The notes below the pieces were generated by a model that saw only the letters and a program-made list of their open reading frames with translations, did no database searches and had not been told where the DNA came from. DNA of 64,000 nucleotides from Enoplolaimus lenunculus (Eukaryota; Nematoda; Enoplea; Enoplida; Thoracostomopsidae), in the NCBI GenBank assembly GCA_030248215.1, contig JASANG010002829.1, forward strand, positions 1 through 64,000, written 5' to 3'. Position numbers and translations under genes: made by a program. Below are positions 23,640 through 36,830 of this stretch, piece by piece (the first letter of the stretch is position 1; every line of letters begins with the position of its first letter).

Positions 23640-26600
23640 CAAAAATCGGCCCATGTATAGATCAGGGGCTTCCACTTTTCAAGTGTGGAAAACTTACGAC
23701 CAGGAGTGCATCGCAGCCACTCCTGTATGACGACCTGATTTTTCACTGGTTGGTAGGAAAAATCGCGGGCATAGGTTTTGCTGTGGAAAAGTGGAATATT
23801 CATAAGCCTGCATATTCCCTGGTTCGGTAGGGAAAATCTGTAGTGTAAAGTTTGTTTTGAAAACGGGAAAAGTGGAAAATTTAAAAGCTTACATTATTCC
23901 TGGGTTGGTAGGGAAAATTTGAAGCATAGGTTTTGGTTGGAAAACGGGAAAACTGGAAAATTTAAACGCTTTGATTTTCCCTTGGTTGGTAGGGAAAATC
24001 TGTAGTGTAAAAGTTTGTTTGGAAAACGGGAAAAGTGGAAATTTTAAAAGCTTACATTATTCCTGGGTTGGTAGGGAAAATTTGAAGCATAGGTTTTGGT
24101 TGGAAAACGGGAAAAGTGGAAAATTTGAACGCCTTGATTTTCCCTTGGTTGGTAGGGAAAATCTGTAGTGTAAAAGTTTGTTTGGAAAACGGGAAAAGTG
24201 GAAAATTTAAACGCTTTGATTTTGCCTTGGTTGGTAGGGAAAATCTGTAGTGTAAAAGTTTGTTTGGAAAATGGGAAAAGTGGAAATTTTAAAAGCTTAC
24301 ATTATTCCTGGGTTGGTAGGGAAAATCTGCAGCATAGGTTTTGGTTGGAAAACGGGAAAAATGGAAAATTTAAACGCCTAAAGTTACCCTGGGTTGGTAG
24401 GAAAATTCTGAAGCATTGGTTTTGTTTTTAACGCGGGAAAAGTGGAAAATTTCTACGTCTAGATTTCCCCTTGGTTGGAAGGGAAAATCTAAAGCATAGG
24501 TTTTGTTTGGAAAATGGGAAAAGTAGAAAATTCCAATGGCGACGCTTTGAGTGACGCCTTAAGGTTGAAAATAAATTTTTAATTTGTTTTAAAGACGTTG
24601 TTGGCTATGGCCGGAAAGCCGAGGAAACATAAATATATCAAATTTGGTCGTCGCTGACTTCCAACCCAGAGTAAATCGAGGCGTTTAAATTTTCCACTTT
24701 TCCCATTTTTCAACAAAAACTTATGATTCATATTTTCCCTACCAACCTATAGGTGAATCTAGGCCTTTAAATTTTCCACTTTTCCCGTTTTCAACCAAAA
24801 CCTATGCTTCAGATTTTCTTTAACAAGCCAGGGTAAGTCTAGGCATTAAAATTTTCAACTTTTCCCGTTTTCCAACTAAAGCCTATGCTTCAGATATTCG
24901 TCACCAACCCAGTGTAAATCTAGGCATTGAAATTTTCCACTTTTCCCGTTTTCCAACCAAAACCTATGCTTCAGATTTTCCCTACCAACCTAAGGTAAAT
25001 CTAGGCCTTTAAATTTTCCACTTTTCTCGTTTTCCAACCAAAACCTATGCTTCAGATTTTCCTTACCAACCTAAGGTAAATCTAGGCCTTTAAATTTTCC
25101 ACTTTTCCCATTTTCCAACCAAAACCTATGATTCATGTTTTCCCTACCAACCTAAGGTAAATCTAGGCCTTTAAATTTTCCACTTTTCCCGTTTTCCAAC
25201 CAAAATCTATACTTCAGAATTTCCCTACCAACCTAAGGTAAATCTAGGCCTTTAAATTTTCCACTTTTCCCGTTTTCCAACCAAAATCTATACTTCAGAT
25301 TTTCCCTACCAAGCCAGGGTTAATCTAAGCATTAAAATTTTCCACTTTTCCCGTTTTCCAATCAAAACGTATGCTTCAGATTATCCCTACCAACCCAGCG
25401 AAAAAATCCAGGCATTAGAATTTTCCACTTTTCCCGTTTTCCAATCAAAACGTATGCTTCAGATTTTCCCTACCAACCCAGCGAAAAAATCCAGGCATTA
25501 GAATTTTCCACTTTTCCCGTTTTCCAACCAAAACCTATGCTTCAAATTTTCCTTACCAACCCAGGGGAAAATCTAGGCGTTAGAATTTTCCACTTTTCCC
25601 GTTTTCCAACCAAAACCTATGCCCTACGCTTGAATTTTCCACTTTTCCACTTTTCCCGTTTTCCAACCATCGCTTTAGATTTCTCTTACTAACCAAGAAA
25701 GTATCTAGGCATTTCAATTTTCCACTTTTCCTGTTTTCCAACCAAAACCTATGCTTCAAATTTTCCCTACCAACCCAGGGTAAAAATCTAGGCATTAGAA
25801 TTTTCCACTTTTCCCGTTTTCCAACCAAAACCTGTGCTTCAGATTTTCCCTACCAACCCAGAATAAAAATCTAGGCATTGGAATTTTCCACTTTTCCCGT
25901 TTTCCAACCAAAACCTATGCTTCAGATTTCCCTACCAACCCAGCGTAAAAATCTAGACATTAAAATTTTCCACTTTTCCCGTTTTCCAACCAAAACCTAT
26001 GTTCCACGCTTGAATTTTCCACTTTTCCACTTTTCCCGCTTTTCAACCAAAACCTTTGCTTCAGATATTTCTTACTAACCAAGAAAATATCTAGGCATTT
26101 CAATTTTCCACTTATCCCGTTTTCCAACCAAAACCTACCCTTCTGAATTTTCCTACCAACCCAGGGGGAAAATCCAGGCATTAGAATTTTACACTTTTCC
26201 CGTTTTCCAACCAAAACCTATGCTTCAGATTTTCCCTACCAACCCAGGGGAAAATCTAGGCATTAGAATTTTCCACTTTTCCCGTTTTCCAACCAAAACC
26301 CATGCTTCAGATTTCCCTACCAACCCAGGGGAACAATCTTGGCATTAGAATTTTACACTTTTCCCGTTCTCCAACCAAAACCTATGCTTCAGATTTTCCC
26401 TACCAACCCAGGGGAAAATCTAGGCATTAGAATTTTCCACTTTTCCCGTTTTCCAACCAAAACCCATGCTTCAGATTTCCCTACCAACCCAGGGGAACAA
26501 TCTAGGCATTAGAATTTTACACTTTTCCCGTTCTCCAACCAAAACCTATGCTTCAGATTTTCCCTACCAACCCAGGGGAAAATCTAGGCACTAGAATTTT

Positions 26601-26805
26601 CCACTTTTCCCGTTTTCCAACCAAAACCTATGCTTCAGATTTCCCTACCAACCCAGGGTAAAATCTAGGCATTAAATTTTTTTAATTTTCCTACCAAATC
26701 AGCGGAAAATTTAGCCGTCATACAGGAGTGGCTGCGCTGCACTCCTGGTTATAAGTTTTCCACCGTGGAAAACTGGAAGCCCCTGTGCTATACATTGGCC
26801 GAAAA
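23640..26805. repeat. Large palindromic minisatellite / foldback element
   Basis: The outer ends are inverted copies of each other for about 100 bp: AATCGGCCCATGTATAG then CAGGGGCTTCCAC on the left, and the complement on the right, including the shared block CCAGGAGTGCA-CGCAGCCACTCCTGTATGACG. Inside, a unit of about 82 bp (words TTGGTTGGTAGGGAAAAT and GGAAAACGGGAAAAGTGG) is repeated roughly nine times in one direction (23720-24535) and roughly two dozen times in the opposite direction (24668-26720), around a unique spacer of about 120 bp. Related but more diverged units continue leftward to about 23290. Open frames here are repeat artefacts. Confidence 0.9.
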
Positions 26806-27029
26806 ATCGAGCGCGGCTCAGATAAAAAATCTACCGTTGTTCTACTGACACTTTGGGTGATGAAATTTTTTCTTAATTACAAAGACATTCGAATCGTTTA
26901 CTTTAACTCACTCAAAGTTGAATTGATTTCAGGTAATTTGATTAATTATATAACTCAGAACGAGTTGAATCAGCTCAGAATTCTCAGTTCTGAGAGCAGT
27001 GCGAAACGGAGCTGAAAAAAACCGAAGGT

Positions 27030-27305
27030 CGACAAATGTTGCCGGAACCGGAGGAGAAACAAACGTTTACCAATCGAAATGGTGTTAAAATAATGATTTT
27101 GAGAATAATCTGTAAATCCGGCGCCAAAAGGTTTGATTGTAAGCTTGTTTTAAGAAATCTTAATGATTCAATAAAGCTTCCAAAATGCACCAACTATTAA
27201 CAAAATGAATGTTTTCTAAAAATACGAAAAATTTCACAATCAAAGTTTTGCAGGTGCCGGAGATCAATTTTCTGCCGGAGCCACGTCCGACGGTAGACCT
27301 CTGGT
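27030..27305. mobile_element. Decayed CCGGAGCC-type MITE
   Basis: GTTGCCGGAACCGGAGGAG near 27040 and GCCGGAGATCAATTTTCTGC with GCCGGAGCC near 27255-27285 resemble the subterminal parts of the element at 984-1345, with an AT-rich middle. Clear termini and target duplication were not found. Confidence 0.5.
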
Positions 27306-27356
27306 TGAGCGCTACTGGATTTAACTCATTCTGAGCGAAAATACGCTCGCGAAAAC

Positions 27357-27536
27357 GTTGCCCACCGATGGCCAATCACAATATTTCTTACAATGTTGTT
27401 CACCGGTGGACAACGCAAAAACGTTTCAGAACGACAACAGCGCAGAAATGTCTCGTGCTTCGTAGAATGTCGTAGCATTTGCGCTAAAAGATCCTAGAAA
27501 AATATTTATGGTGCACGCGTTGCCCACCCGTAGGCA
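27357..27536. repeat. Three degenerate GTTGCCCACCGGTGGGCAAC palindromes
   Basis: Three imperfect palindromes occur in 180 bp: CGTTGCCCACCGATGGCCAAT, GTTGTTCACCGGTGGACAAC and CGTTGCCCACCCGTAGGCAAG. They lie just downstream of the SDR gene. Function unknown; they may be the remains of a transposon. Confidence 0.45.
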
Positions 27537-27644
27537 AGTCTGTTCAGCAATGTTTTTTCAAACGGTGAAAATCTTTGACCCTATTATCTGCGATAAATCA
27601 TAATATAGCTATATAAAACACAAATGAACGTACTCAAATATATG

Positions 27645-30600
27645 TCACAATTCTTGTTTTCCAGTCACTGTAGAGGCTGTGTTAATCATCTTTTGGATTT
27701 CAGCTTTAATATTATTAACTTCTGCTTGTTGTTTGACCGAAAAGTCACGTGAAATATCTTCCACAAGTTCAGCAAAAGTTTTTGCATACAATTCTGGAAA
27801 TCTGTATACGGCAGTTTTGTAGAATGACACAGTTTCTTTGACTGCAGTAGCCCAAAACGTTGGTGACCAGTTTAGGACCTCAACCGCTCGAGAGATATCC
27901 AGTGAACCTCGGGTTACCGACGGAAGGAAATATAATCCATCAGTTTCTATAAAAAATCATCCAAAACTACTATTTTACTACATAAAATAACTTCGTATGT
28001 ACAAACAACGAATGCACAAGCCCGCAGCATGGCTCTTGTAATTATAACTTTGGCTCTTTTAATGTTAAGCATCCGCCTGCCGGAGTTGTCAAAAAATGAA
28101 GATTTCGAAACTTTTTGCATTTTTCGGCATCTCATGATCGCTTTTAATTATTGCACTATACAGAATTTTCAAAAAATTATATTGTTTTCGGTACCAACGT
28201 CCTCCATTGTCACAGAATTGTTCTGTTATAAAAGTTAGTCAATTTTTATATCACTCGATTGCTTTTTCTACGTGTCAGCTTAGAGTCCACCAATAGAATT
28301 TTCTTTATGTGGAGTTGCCCTACGCTGCTGGCGGGTATGGGGGGGGGGCAAGCCGCCTCATTACTACCACTACTGCAGGACAGAAGCTGTACGAGACAAA
28401 ATGTGGGAGGGGAGATAAATTAATTTTTTTAACTTAATGTTCACATTTTTAGTCTTTGCGCCTTCGCTATGTACGTACGTATTTAGTACACATAAATGCA
28501 AATAAATAATACAATTCCTGCTTTGCAACCGCAGATTCCAACAATAAACTGCCTTTATTCAGCTTTCCACTATGCGCTTTTCATGATAAGATGTCACGAA
28601 GTTCCGCAAAAATTATCATCTCAGGTTAATGCTCTGAAGTTTCAAAAATTTCTGCGTGTTTGCTTAAGAGTTATACATTTTCTGTACGCTATCGTGACAT
28701 CATATGGTGAAAGGCGTGCTATACCTTGAATGATTTCAAATGCAGATTCAGTGCGATACCCATTGTCAGGCTGCGAAGATTTTAAAACTCCAGCTGCGAA
28801 CGCTAGATCTGCAAGCACTTCCTTGAGAAGTTTCGGCGGGTCACTGAACGCAAGGTTATACGCAGAATTGAGCACTGCAGGCGGCAGTCTGGGTTGATCA
28901 ACGAGATTTGAGATTAACGATGCAACGTCATCAACGTAAACATACGAAGTTCTAAAAACTTGGTTTACTTAGGGGTACAAACATGGTATAATTAGTCAAA
29001 CAATTATTTGGATTTTCCATAATAATTACTGTCCCTTCATAATTCGTTACCTGTTCGTGTCATCAGCGCAGGGTAATTAGAACTTTGAATAGAGATACGC
29101 AAATAAGATGTCGCAAAGAATTTATGTTACAACATTGGGCCCATATAAAAATCTCGGAAGCACAGTTTTTCCGCGGGACTGCAATAGAGCAAGCAAAACC
29201 TTTAGACTGTTTTTTGGCTTAGGCTCAGGCTTAGGAATAAACTTATCCTTACGCTTAGGCTTATTTTTAGAAACATATTTCTACAACACCGTTCCAGCCA
29301 CGTTCCATACATTGGCCCAACTTTATTAACGTTAATGTACAATTAACATTTCGAAGAGCAAAATAGAATGTCTTGCACTTTTACATCAGTTTTTGTAAAG
29401 ATAACAACAAAATTTCTTCATTAGCAATAATTACACTAGACGTTAAAAATTTAAGTCACCTTAACCTTCGGATATGAACTGGCACGGGGACAGGAAATTT
29501 CAGTGACTCAGCGTATGTAAGCCAAATGATATATTTCCAAAATCGTCCAGTACCATCTCTTGGACCAATCACGTCAGGCAGGCGCAGAAAAATGTACGGA
29601 ATGCCGGGCTAAAAAACGAACAAAAATAATTTTGTTTCATGATTTTGTTGAATAGGCCCGCAACAACAGGGCGGGGTGGCAAGCAGGGGTGCGACCGCAT
29701 ATCCGGATCCGATTTAACATCCGGAAAAACCGATATCATTATACGGCACCAGTATCTGGTATAAACCTTCCGGATACCAGATCTTTACGGTGGTGGTTCC
29801 TAATTCCATAAAGCTGCTTTTTTCAAGAGATTGTTATTTATATCTTGCTGCCATTGCATTTTTGGGCACATCCGTAAGTTCTAGTTTCGATATACTGAAT
29901 TAAAAATGAAATATTCCGGCTAACAATTAACTCTAATTTAGCGAACATATATTTTTGAGCGGTTTGATAATAAAAACAGTACACAATTTTAGAAGCTACA
30001 TCCGGTTAATATCCGGTTCCGGTAAAAACTTCACTGTGCCGCTCGGATTCCGGTATCCGTTAAATTAATATCTGGTCGTACCCTGGTAGCAAGGATTCAT
30101 CCCTACTAACAGCTTCGCCCCTTGGCCGAACTCTGTGTTAGGAAAATGTTCCCTGCCCCCAGGGAGGCATCCGGAATGAAAATCAGTTAAAATCGGAATT
30201 GGAATTCAATTTTTTGTCGGAACCTGAAGCGGTACTATAATTTCAGTTTGGCTGTTCATTTGATTGTTTGGGAAAAATTTCGAATGCAACAAAATACTTT
30301 ATTTGTAGTAAATAATTTCAAGCGCAAGCAAACGACCGTAGATGATGTAGGACAAAGTTTCATTCATTTATTCAAGTAAAAAACACAGAAAAGTTTGATT
30401 AACCATTGACCACCAGATCTTCAACTGAAATTATTGAGATAATTTACACAATGCTGAAAAAGTCAGAATTCTCGCGTAAGCACGGCATTTGGCCGGAATC
30501 ACAATTAGAACACAAATTTTGCCGGAATTTCTGTCGGAATCGGAATTCCTTTGGAACACTGCTCGACCCTATCAAATAACTATTCTTGCCCCCCCGCTAA

Positions 30601-33241
30601 CAATTTCTGGTTGCGGTCCCGAGACTGTTGTTTGAGCAAAAAGGTATTGCAGGTTTCAAAAGTAATAAAATTAGGTTTTACGCGAACTAATATTCTCCCT
30701 CAAAAACTTCTACTACCTAAACTGTCATTAGTGATAAATTTTGAAATGCCGCTATACTTTTTCAAGGTATCAATGTCTTTCGCCGTCGTCCGGTGTTGTA
30801 TGGCGTCTTCCGTCGCCATACAGAACAGTACGTAAATTGTTGTATTACATAAAGATTTGTTGACTTGCTGCGGCCGCGTCCGGCGTCGCACGACAAGTAT
30901 AGCACGACCCTATTCTTACGTTCTGGCTTGCGATATATTCTTCAACTTCCAATTTTCCGTGTCCGTACGAATCCGCTTTATTGAGCCTAATCCGATCTTC
31001 TTCCAATTGCGGACGTACACTATCGCTTTCTTGACTCGGCCCTGATGCTAATTGACAGACTGAAACAAAAATAAAAGATAAATAAACAATAACCACTTTG
31101 CGATATAAATTTTTATTGCAAAGTAGTTATTTTTAATTGTCAGCCGGAAGAAAAGGGCAGCGCCTGTAATGTCTCACCATTGGGGCTGTCAAATTTTTCA
31201 CATTATTTATCTCACTACTTGCCAAAATAAGCTAGCCGCAATTTCAATCTACAAATGTCACAAATTAGTAAGGAGCAACAGATACTTTGGAGAATGATTA
31301 CACCAGCCATCAGAATTTTCGAAGGGGTGACCTTAGGTAAGTGGGTTCCGGCGTCAATCCAAACTCTAAACTTATACATTTGCGGCTTACAATAAGCCCA
31401 ATCGTGAAACTCACACCCGAGAGAGGGTCATCAGCAGTTGCTTTCAAAATCAGCTGCCCAGTTGAGCATCTCAGCCCTCAGTATCCGCCATGCCTATTTA
31501 CACCATCGCAGTCACCACCTCTTTATCAGCTCCCGACACCACCGTCTGGACCAAGTCCAAAAGAAAATTGTGAATATACAGAAACAAAAAGCCTAATTGA
31601 AATACAACAGACACAAAGTCACTTTTGAAGGTCAAGAACATTAAAATTTGAAAAAATTGATAAACCTCATTCATCCTGCAACTCCAATAATATTTTCACA
31701 TCCGAAAACAAGAAAATTAACTTACCTTCGTAAACTGAATCAGAAGAAATATACAAATAAAATTCTTTGACTTTAGGCACAAGCCAGTTGTAAAACGGTT
31801 CAACAGCACGCGCATTGTACGCTGAGAAGTCGAGCACAATATCGAACGTTTCATTTTCAAGCGTCTTTCTAGAACACAGCTAATCTCACAATAAATCTGT
31901 ATTATTAAAGCTGGAACTCCCCACATACGTATTTTGGGCAGCATTCTAGCATTATTTTGTTTACAATATTTTCTTAGAACAGAAATGTGATTGTTCTGTT
32001 GAAAGAGAATTTCCATGCAGATTGTTCTGAATTCTCCAACGTTTGCGCGTTGCGCAACGCCGGCTGACTAGTATTAATTAAAACTATACATTCACTGCAT
32101 ACAAGTAATCTATGACACCCTAAGATTGCAACTAAATTTTAGCCGTAGCAAAATGGTCCCGAGTTCCCACTCGAAATGCGGCCATGATCTTCTTTCTATA
32201 TGGCAACTGTAAAACGTACGCATATTTTGATATGACTCCATTTCCGGAAAAGTCAACAACCTTGAGTTTTTTACTAGTTGGACTTAAAAAATCCGAGCCA
32301 ACAATTAATTTGAAACGAGTAAAATACACTTTTGCACGACGTGGACAAATTAGGTGGTATATTCGGCTAACATCCAGTTGCGTGCATCCGGCAAAAAATT
32401 AACAATCCGGTTCCGGTATATATTGGTTAAAATTAATAACCGGTCGCTACTTATTTGTGTTTAATTATAATACATTTACTTGACCATATACACGTTAGCA
32501 ATCCTCTGGTAACAACATAACTCGCTTTCATGTGCCCTTATACGTAAGCGGTTGTTTCCGCATATGATTGCGTACTTTAATTGTTCAGCTTGCATTGCGG
32601 AATATCTATCACACTGAATATGTCGCACGTATTGCTTCACTGTTTCTGCGGTATCGAATTTCCATGAGCCACGACTTACCAGCGTTAAATTATGGCCTAA
32701 AATGATATAAAAAACATCAGCGATATATTAAAAACCGAAATTTTCCACATTACTCAATATACAGAGACGACCAAGTTTTTTAATTTTCCATAACATGGCG
32801 TAATTTTCAAATTATTTTAATTTACCACTAATTTCCTTAATTTTTTCAGTAGTTTATCCATGTATTAAATAAACAAATGGATAAACAGTAATCTGCACAT
32901 ATCCATTAGTAGCCGATATTTCGACAGCAGTCTAGCGTATCACACTGCCGACGTCCAGAATTGCTGTTTCATTTTTTAAAGGTCTGAAATCCAAATGTGC
33001 GACTGCCAACCCTATACACTAGAATTGTTAGCAGCGGGCGCAAGCACACATATATATTTAATGCTATCGAAAACATTTCCGCCACCTAAGGCTAATATGT
33101 CCGCAAACGAATCCTGCCCCCTATCCCTGTGGTTGTGGGCCTAACAACTTCATACTATCACATACCTTTGGATATCAACAGCCTGCTTGTCGCCGCACCC
33201 ATGAATCCATTGCCACCAAATATTAACAAAGACTTTGACAT
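27645..33241 (-). CDS. Extended SDR / NAD-dependent epimerase-like, 7 exons
   Basis: Exons in transcript order: 33241-33166, 32696-32544, 31868-31726, 31059-30920, 29608-29466, 28951-28725, 27946-27645 (TGA). All but one junction are in phase. The product is about 360 aa. The N-terminus has a Rossmann dinucleotide motif, LLIFGGNGFMG. The catalytic triad parts follow: YISSDSVYE (Ser) and SYGHGK (Tyr-x3-Lys), then RLPDVIGPRD and YVYVDDVASLI, typical of extended SDRs related to UDP-glucose 4-epimerase. The C-terminal about 100 residues form a helical tail ending KQEL. Substrate is not predictable. Exon 2 ends one nucleotide out of phase with exon 3, so a small exon, another splice choice or a base error is hidden in that 675-bp intron. 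Exon 1 starts at the only ATG before the Rossmann motif. Confidence 0.88.
29160..29300. repeat. Dispersed GCTTAGGCTTAGG repeat, copy 1
   Basis: GGGACTGCAATAGAG, then GGCTTAGGCTCAGGCTTAGG, CTTACGCTTAGGCTTA and AGAAACATATTTCTAC. The same string of words recurs at 34180-34320 (opposite strand) and 44290-44415, with weaker remains near 12895 and 40140-40250. It lies in an intron of the SDR gene and is non-coding. Confidence 0.7.
29684..30085. mobile_element. hAT-like MITE (ATCCGG family)
   Basis: The left end is CAGGGGTGCGACCGCATATC and the right end TCTGGTCGTACCCTG, with flanking octamers GTGGCAAG and GTAGCAAG (one mismatch) as the target duplication. Subterminal ATCCGG/CCGGAT words fill both sides. 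It appears to be the same broad family as the outer element at 12585-13664. It is intronic in the SDR gene. Confidence 0.8.
30170..30560. mobile_element. Decayed GGAATTCCGAT-type MITE
   Basis: CATCCGGAATGAAAATC and AATCGGAATTGGAATTC on the left, and GTCGGAATCGGAATTCC then TTGGAACACTG on the right, resemble the element at 41129-41526. The flanking octamers do not match well, so the boundaries are approximate. Confidence 0.5.
32350..32448. mobile_element. Truncated ATCCGG-family MITE
   Basis: CATCCAGTTGCGTGCATCCGG, CAATCCGGTTCCGGTATAT and AATAACCGGTCGCTAC match one end of the family at 12585 and 29684. The opposite end was not found. It lies inside the SDR intron between exons 2 and 3. Confidence 0.45.
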
Positions 33242-34683
33242 CGCGCTAAAGATATAAATAGAACATTTGTTTATGACGAGTAAAAGCTTTTTCAAACAAT
33301 TAAACACTACGAAATAAACAAAATGCTCTAAAAAACGAAACTAAAATTAATATCTAGGCATAGATTATTGCATGAAGGCGTGTAAACGTTGCACAAAATC
33401 AAATATTCTGTAACACTATACAGATAAACAACTGGTAATAAACAGTATGGAAGCGAAAACTACTGTTAGGTGCATAACAGCAGCCATAATCATATTAACT
33501 AAGCCTATGCCTCAGTGCTACGATTAACATAAGCCTAAACCAAGTGAAAATAAATAGTCTCAAGTGTATGTCTACTTCTCCATGACAGTCCGTCGCGAAA
33601 ACATGACACCCTTAAAACTAAGTACAGGGCATAATCTATGTAAACAAAATTGCATAAAAAAGTAAACAATATCTTCAAACGAAACCGATTGGCTTAATGT
33701 AGTCTTTTGATTTTACAAGTTTTACAAACACACCAATACTTAACCTTTCTTAGTTACAAACAACAGCATATGTCCCGTTCCAGCAACATACATACATCAA
33801 AACGTATCCCGTTACTTTTTATTAGCAAATGAAACTTTTACGCAAGCTTTTGCAAGATACCGTATTACTTTGACTGCCGAAGAGTTACAGAGTGTAGCGT
33901 ACCAATGTAAAACACTGAATCTCGACGAAAGTTGTTTCAGTGCACGAAACTAACCGGAGTACAGCAACTGTGAGACAGACAATCGCAAATGCCCTTTGAT
34001 TCATCGACCAAGGAAGCATCTATCGAACGAAACGCTTGTAAATTGTATTCAGATATTCAATAAAAATACAAGAATTGCATATTTGACATTTATGCTTGAG
34101 TTTTTGCAAAGCTTTCAATAAATATATACAGTACCAAGAAACCTAACCTTTAGCTAATGTATACACAGAACAGGGCCGTAACAGTTTGTAAGCATATTTC
34201 TAAGCCAAGCCTAAGCGTAAGAACGAACTTATACCTAAGCCTAAGCGTATTAACCTTAAGCAAAAAATAGTTTAAAGCTTAAGCTTCACTCTATTGCAGT
34301 CCCACTGAAAAATAATCCAGCCCTGATCTTTACATGGGTATAAACGTGTTGGTACTCTGTAATAGCGTAAATGTCACGACAAGGGTAGATACAACTGTAC
34401 TCTGGTTGACAATCGACCTTCAGCTCAAGCTCCGTTAAAATGTTTGCCGACTTTGGACGTTTCGACAGAAAAAGTTTGCGTATTTTTATTATATAATGTT
34501 ATGTTTCTGAGTGAGCTTCTAAGTTACTGAAAAGATTAATCCGTGAGATTTGCCAAATATGATTTCCGTTTTTTACGAAATAACTTCTTTTAAAAGTTTT
34601 CTTCAAGATGTTTTTTTCATGCTTAACGGCGTTGTAATCGAAATGAAATATTTACAATTAAAATTTTGTTTGCTTTCGACATA
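33242..34683. other. Intergenic, upstream of the SDR gene
   Basis: Holds a copy of the TTAGGC-like dispersed repeat at about 34180-34320 (minus orientation: AAGCCTAAGCGTAAG, TTGCAGTCCCAC). No gene seen. Confidence 0.5.
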
Positions 34684-35121
34684 ATGTAGTGACCCGAATA
34701 AGAGAGGAACTGATATTTATTTGGCGTCTTCAGAGGGTACCCCCCTCTTGTTATTCGATTACGGACTGTTATTTATTTTTAACCCACGCTCCGCCGCCTT
34801 TCGTTACTGAGATATCCGGTACTGCAATTATCCTTTGAATTAAACGTTTGTCTTGTGTCAATAGCTTGAGCGATAATTTAAGGATATAATTAGGAATGTA
34901 TTTTCAAAACTTAAGTACGCTTTAACGTTTAGAATTCAAATTATTCTGTCCTGGAGTCATTTATGCGCTACAATTAGGGTTAATCGACATTTATGACTCT
35001 AATTAGGGTTTAGGAACTCTATTTGCTTACGGACTCTTTATTAAGGATACGGACCCGTATTGATTCGGAGTCAAAATGGGGACCCCACTCTTATTACCGC
35101 CCCTAATTCGGGTCAACACAG
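34684..35121. mobile_element. MITE with GTGACCCGAATAAG ends, copy 2
   Basis: The left end ATGTAGTGACCCGAATAAG and right end AATTCGGGTCAACACAG are inverted and TA-flanked, as in the copy at 3272-3604. The right part shares AATTAGGGTT and GGATACGGACCC words with that copy in reverse orientation. It is longer because of an extra stretch on the left. Confidence 0.7.
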
Positions 35122-36822
35122 TACAGTACGGAACAAAAAGCCCCTATCACGATTTAAGGCGTCCTCCGCTGTCCAAAAACTGAGTAAATACAGCATAACT
35201 CGTACAATTACAATGTCAGCTCAATTTTACTAAACACAATACTGAAACAAAATTTATTTAAAAATAAAGCTTTTCAAATATGTATTAAGCAACAAAACAG
35301 AACTAACTTTGGCAGTATAAATGTAAATTGCATATCTTTAAAGGCAACTTTTAGAAACCACAGAATTGTGAAATAAAATCACAAGCATGGTATTTGCAGC
35401 AATAAACGTTGGTGTGCTCAAAACAAAACTTTGAGCATAAGGCACATACACATTTAATACAAATTTGCCTCTCTTTATTTACACTTAATCTACGCCAGCG
35501 AAGGTACATGAATTAGGAGTCTGTGTTTCAAGATAAAAATCCGATATTTTTCATTTTCCATTTACGGTTATCAGTTCGGCCGTATTCTCGGTGCTGATAA
35601 TTTTTTGTTTGGAAATCTGATCTTTAAGTTTTAAATGAAAATCAATTCACAACGTCAAAAAATTTAATGATCTCACAGACAATCAGGCAAACCATAAACC
35701 ATATTATCCGGTTGAGATCCATAAACAACTCGCAGCATGGTATCGATTGAAATAAGAGCAGCAACGAACAGTGTAAGCAACAGAATCAATTTTTTTACAA
35801 ATTATTTCACTTTAAATTCTTAGAAAAACAATAACATCGTATATATTACATTTAAGAACACACGCAAAATGTTAATTTTTACAAAACAAAAATATAGAAC
35901 CAGGAATGTATTACGGAAATAACAATTTCTCAGAAACAATGAAAAGAACCGTATCAAATACTGAAAGAAATTGTTAACTAGGTTTCAAAACATGGCTAAT
36001 AAATAACAAAACCACATAGTATACGCAATGAGCAAGGAACACGTATAATTAGCAGCCCAATAGGCTTCAATCTAAGCTTCAAATTTGTTAATATTCTACA
36101 ATTTACGTTAAATCCTATCCTACACTACACAAAGTCTTTGACCGCGTTACAAAAACAGAAGAAAATTACACAAAAAGTTACACTGAAACTATTCACAGTA
36201 CGCAACGGTTTAATGCAATGCTTAGATGCAAATCAGACTTAACAGACTGATGTTCAAATTAAACTAAACAAAACTAAATATACTTAATAATTTAGTATTG
36301 CCTGCTAAATATAATGACCGTTGTTTGCAATCATTGAAGTTTTTTCTTGAGTGCATACACATATTCACTATGCACCATAAACATTTCATTTAGAAACTGT
36401 ACGAAACCACATTTACGGTCTGTGAATGCAACACTTTAATCAGTAAAAGATCCAGAAATTTTTGACGAACACGTGCGATGTATCATAGTGAAAACAGCGA
36501 GCTGGCGAAGCAAGCAAGAAGCCAAACGCAAGGAGCAACTTACTTTTTTTCAGTAATGCGAACTTAAGTATGTCAAAAGCGTTGCAAAATCGATTGACCA
36601 GGCGCGCAGGGAGAGGAGATGCTTCGGAAATCTAACCGCTACTCTGAGCTGAGGTACATTGCGTTATGCTGTCAAATTCATCCATTGTCACTCAGTAGTA
36701 ATACCACAATATAATTAATAAGAATTCCAACACACCCATATACGCCTACGACAACTATCATTAATGCTTAAATAAAATAAGCCCATCAAACTGTGCTTTG
36801 GTCGATTCCCAACAACCCAATA
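35122..36822. other. No gene recognised
   Basis: AT-rich, with no long open frame on either strand and no repeat structure that I can identify. Confidence 0.4.
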
Positions 36823-36830
36823 CTTTTAAC

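Noticed and set aside
23720-24535. CRISPR-like regular array
   Set aside because: Eukaryotic context; units repeat over their whole length with no unique spacers.
23971-26214. Open frames repeating VGRENL and FWLENGKSGKF
   Set aside because: They come from translation of the 82-bp minisatellite in both directions; no start context, splice support or conservation.
31341-31628. Plus-strand Pro-rich open frame
   Set aside because: Lies antisense within an intron of the SDR gene; no splice or similarity support.
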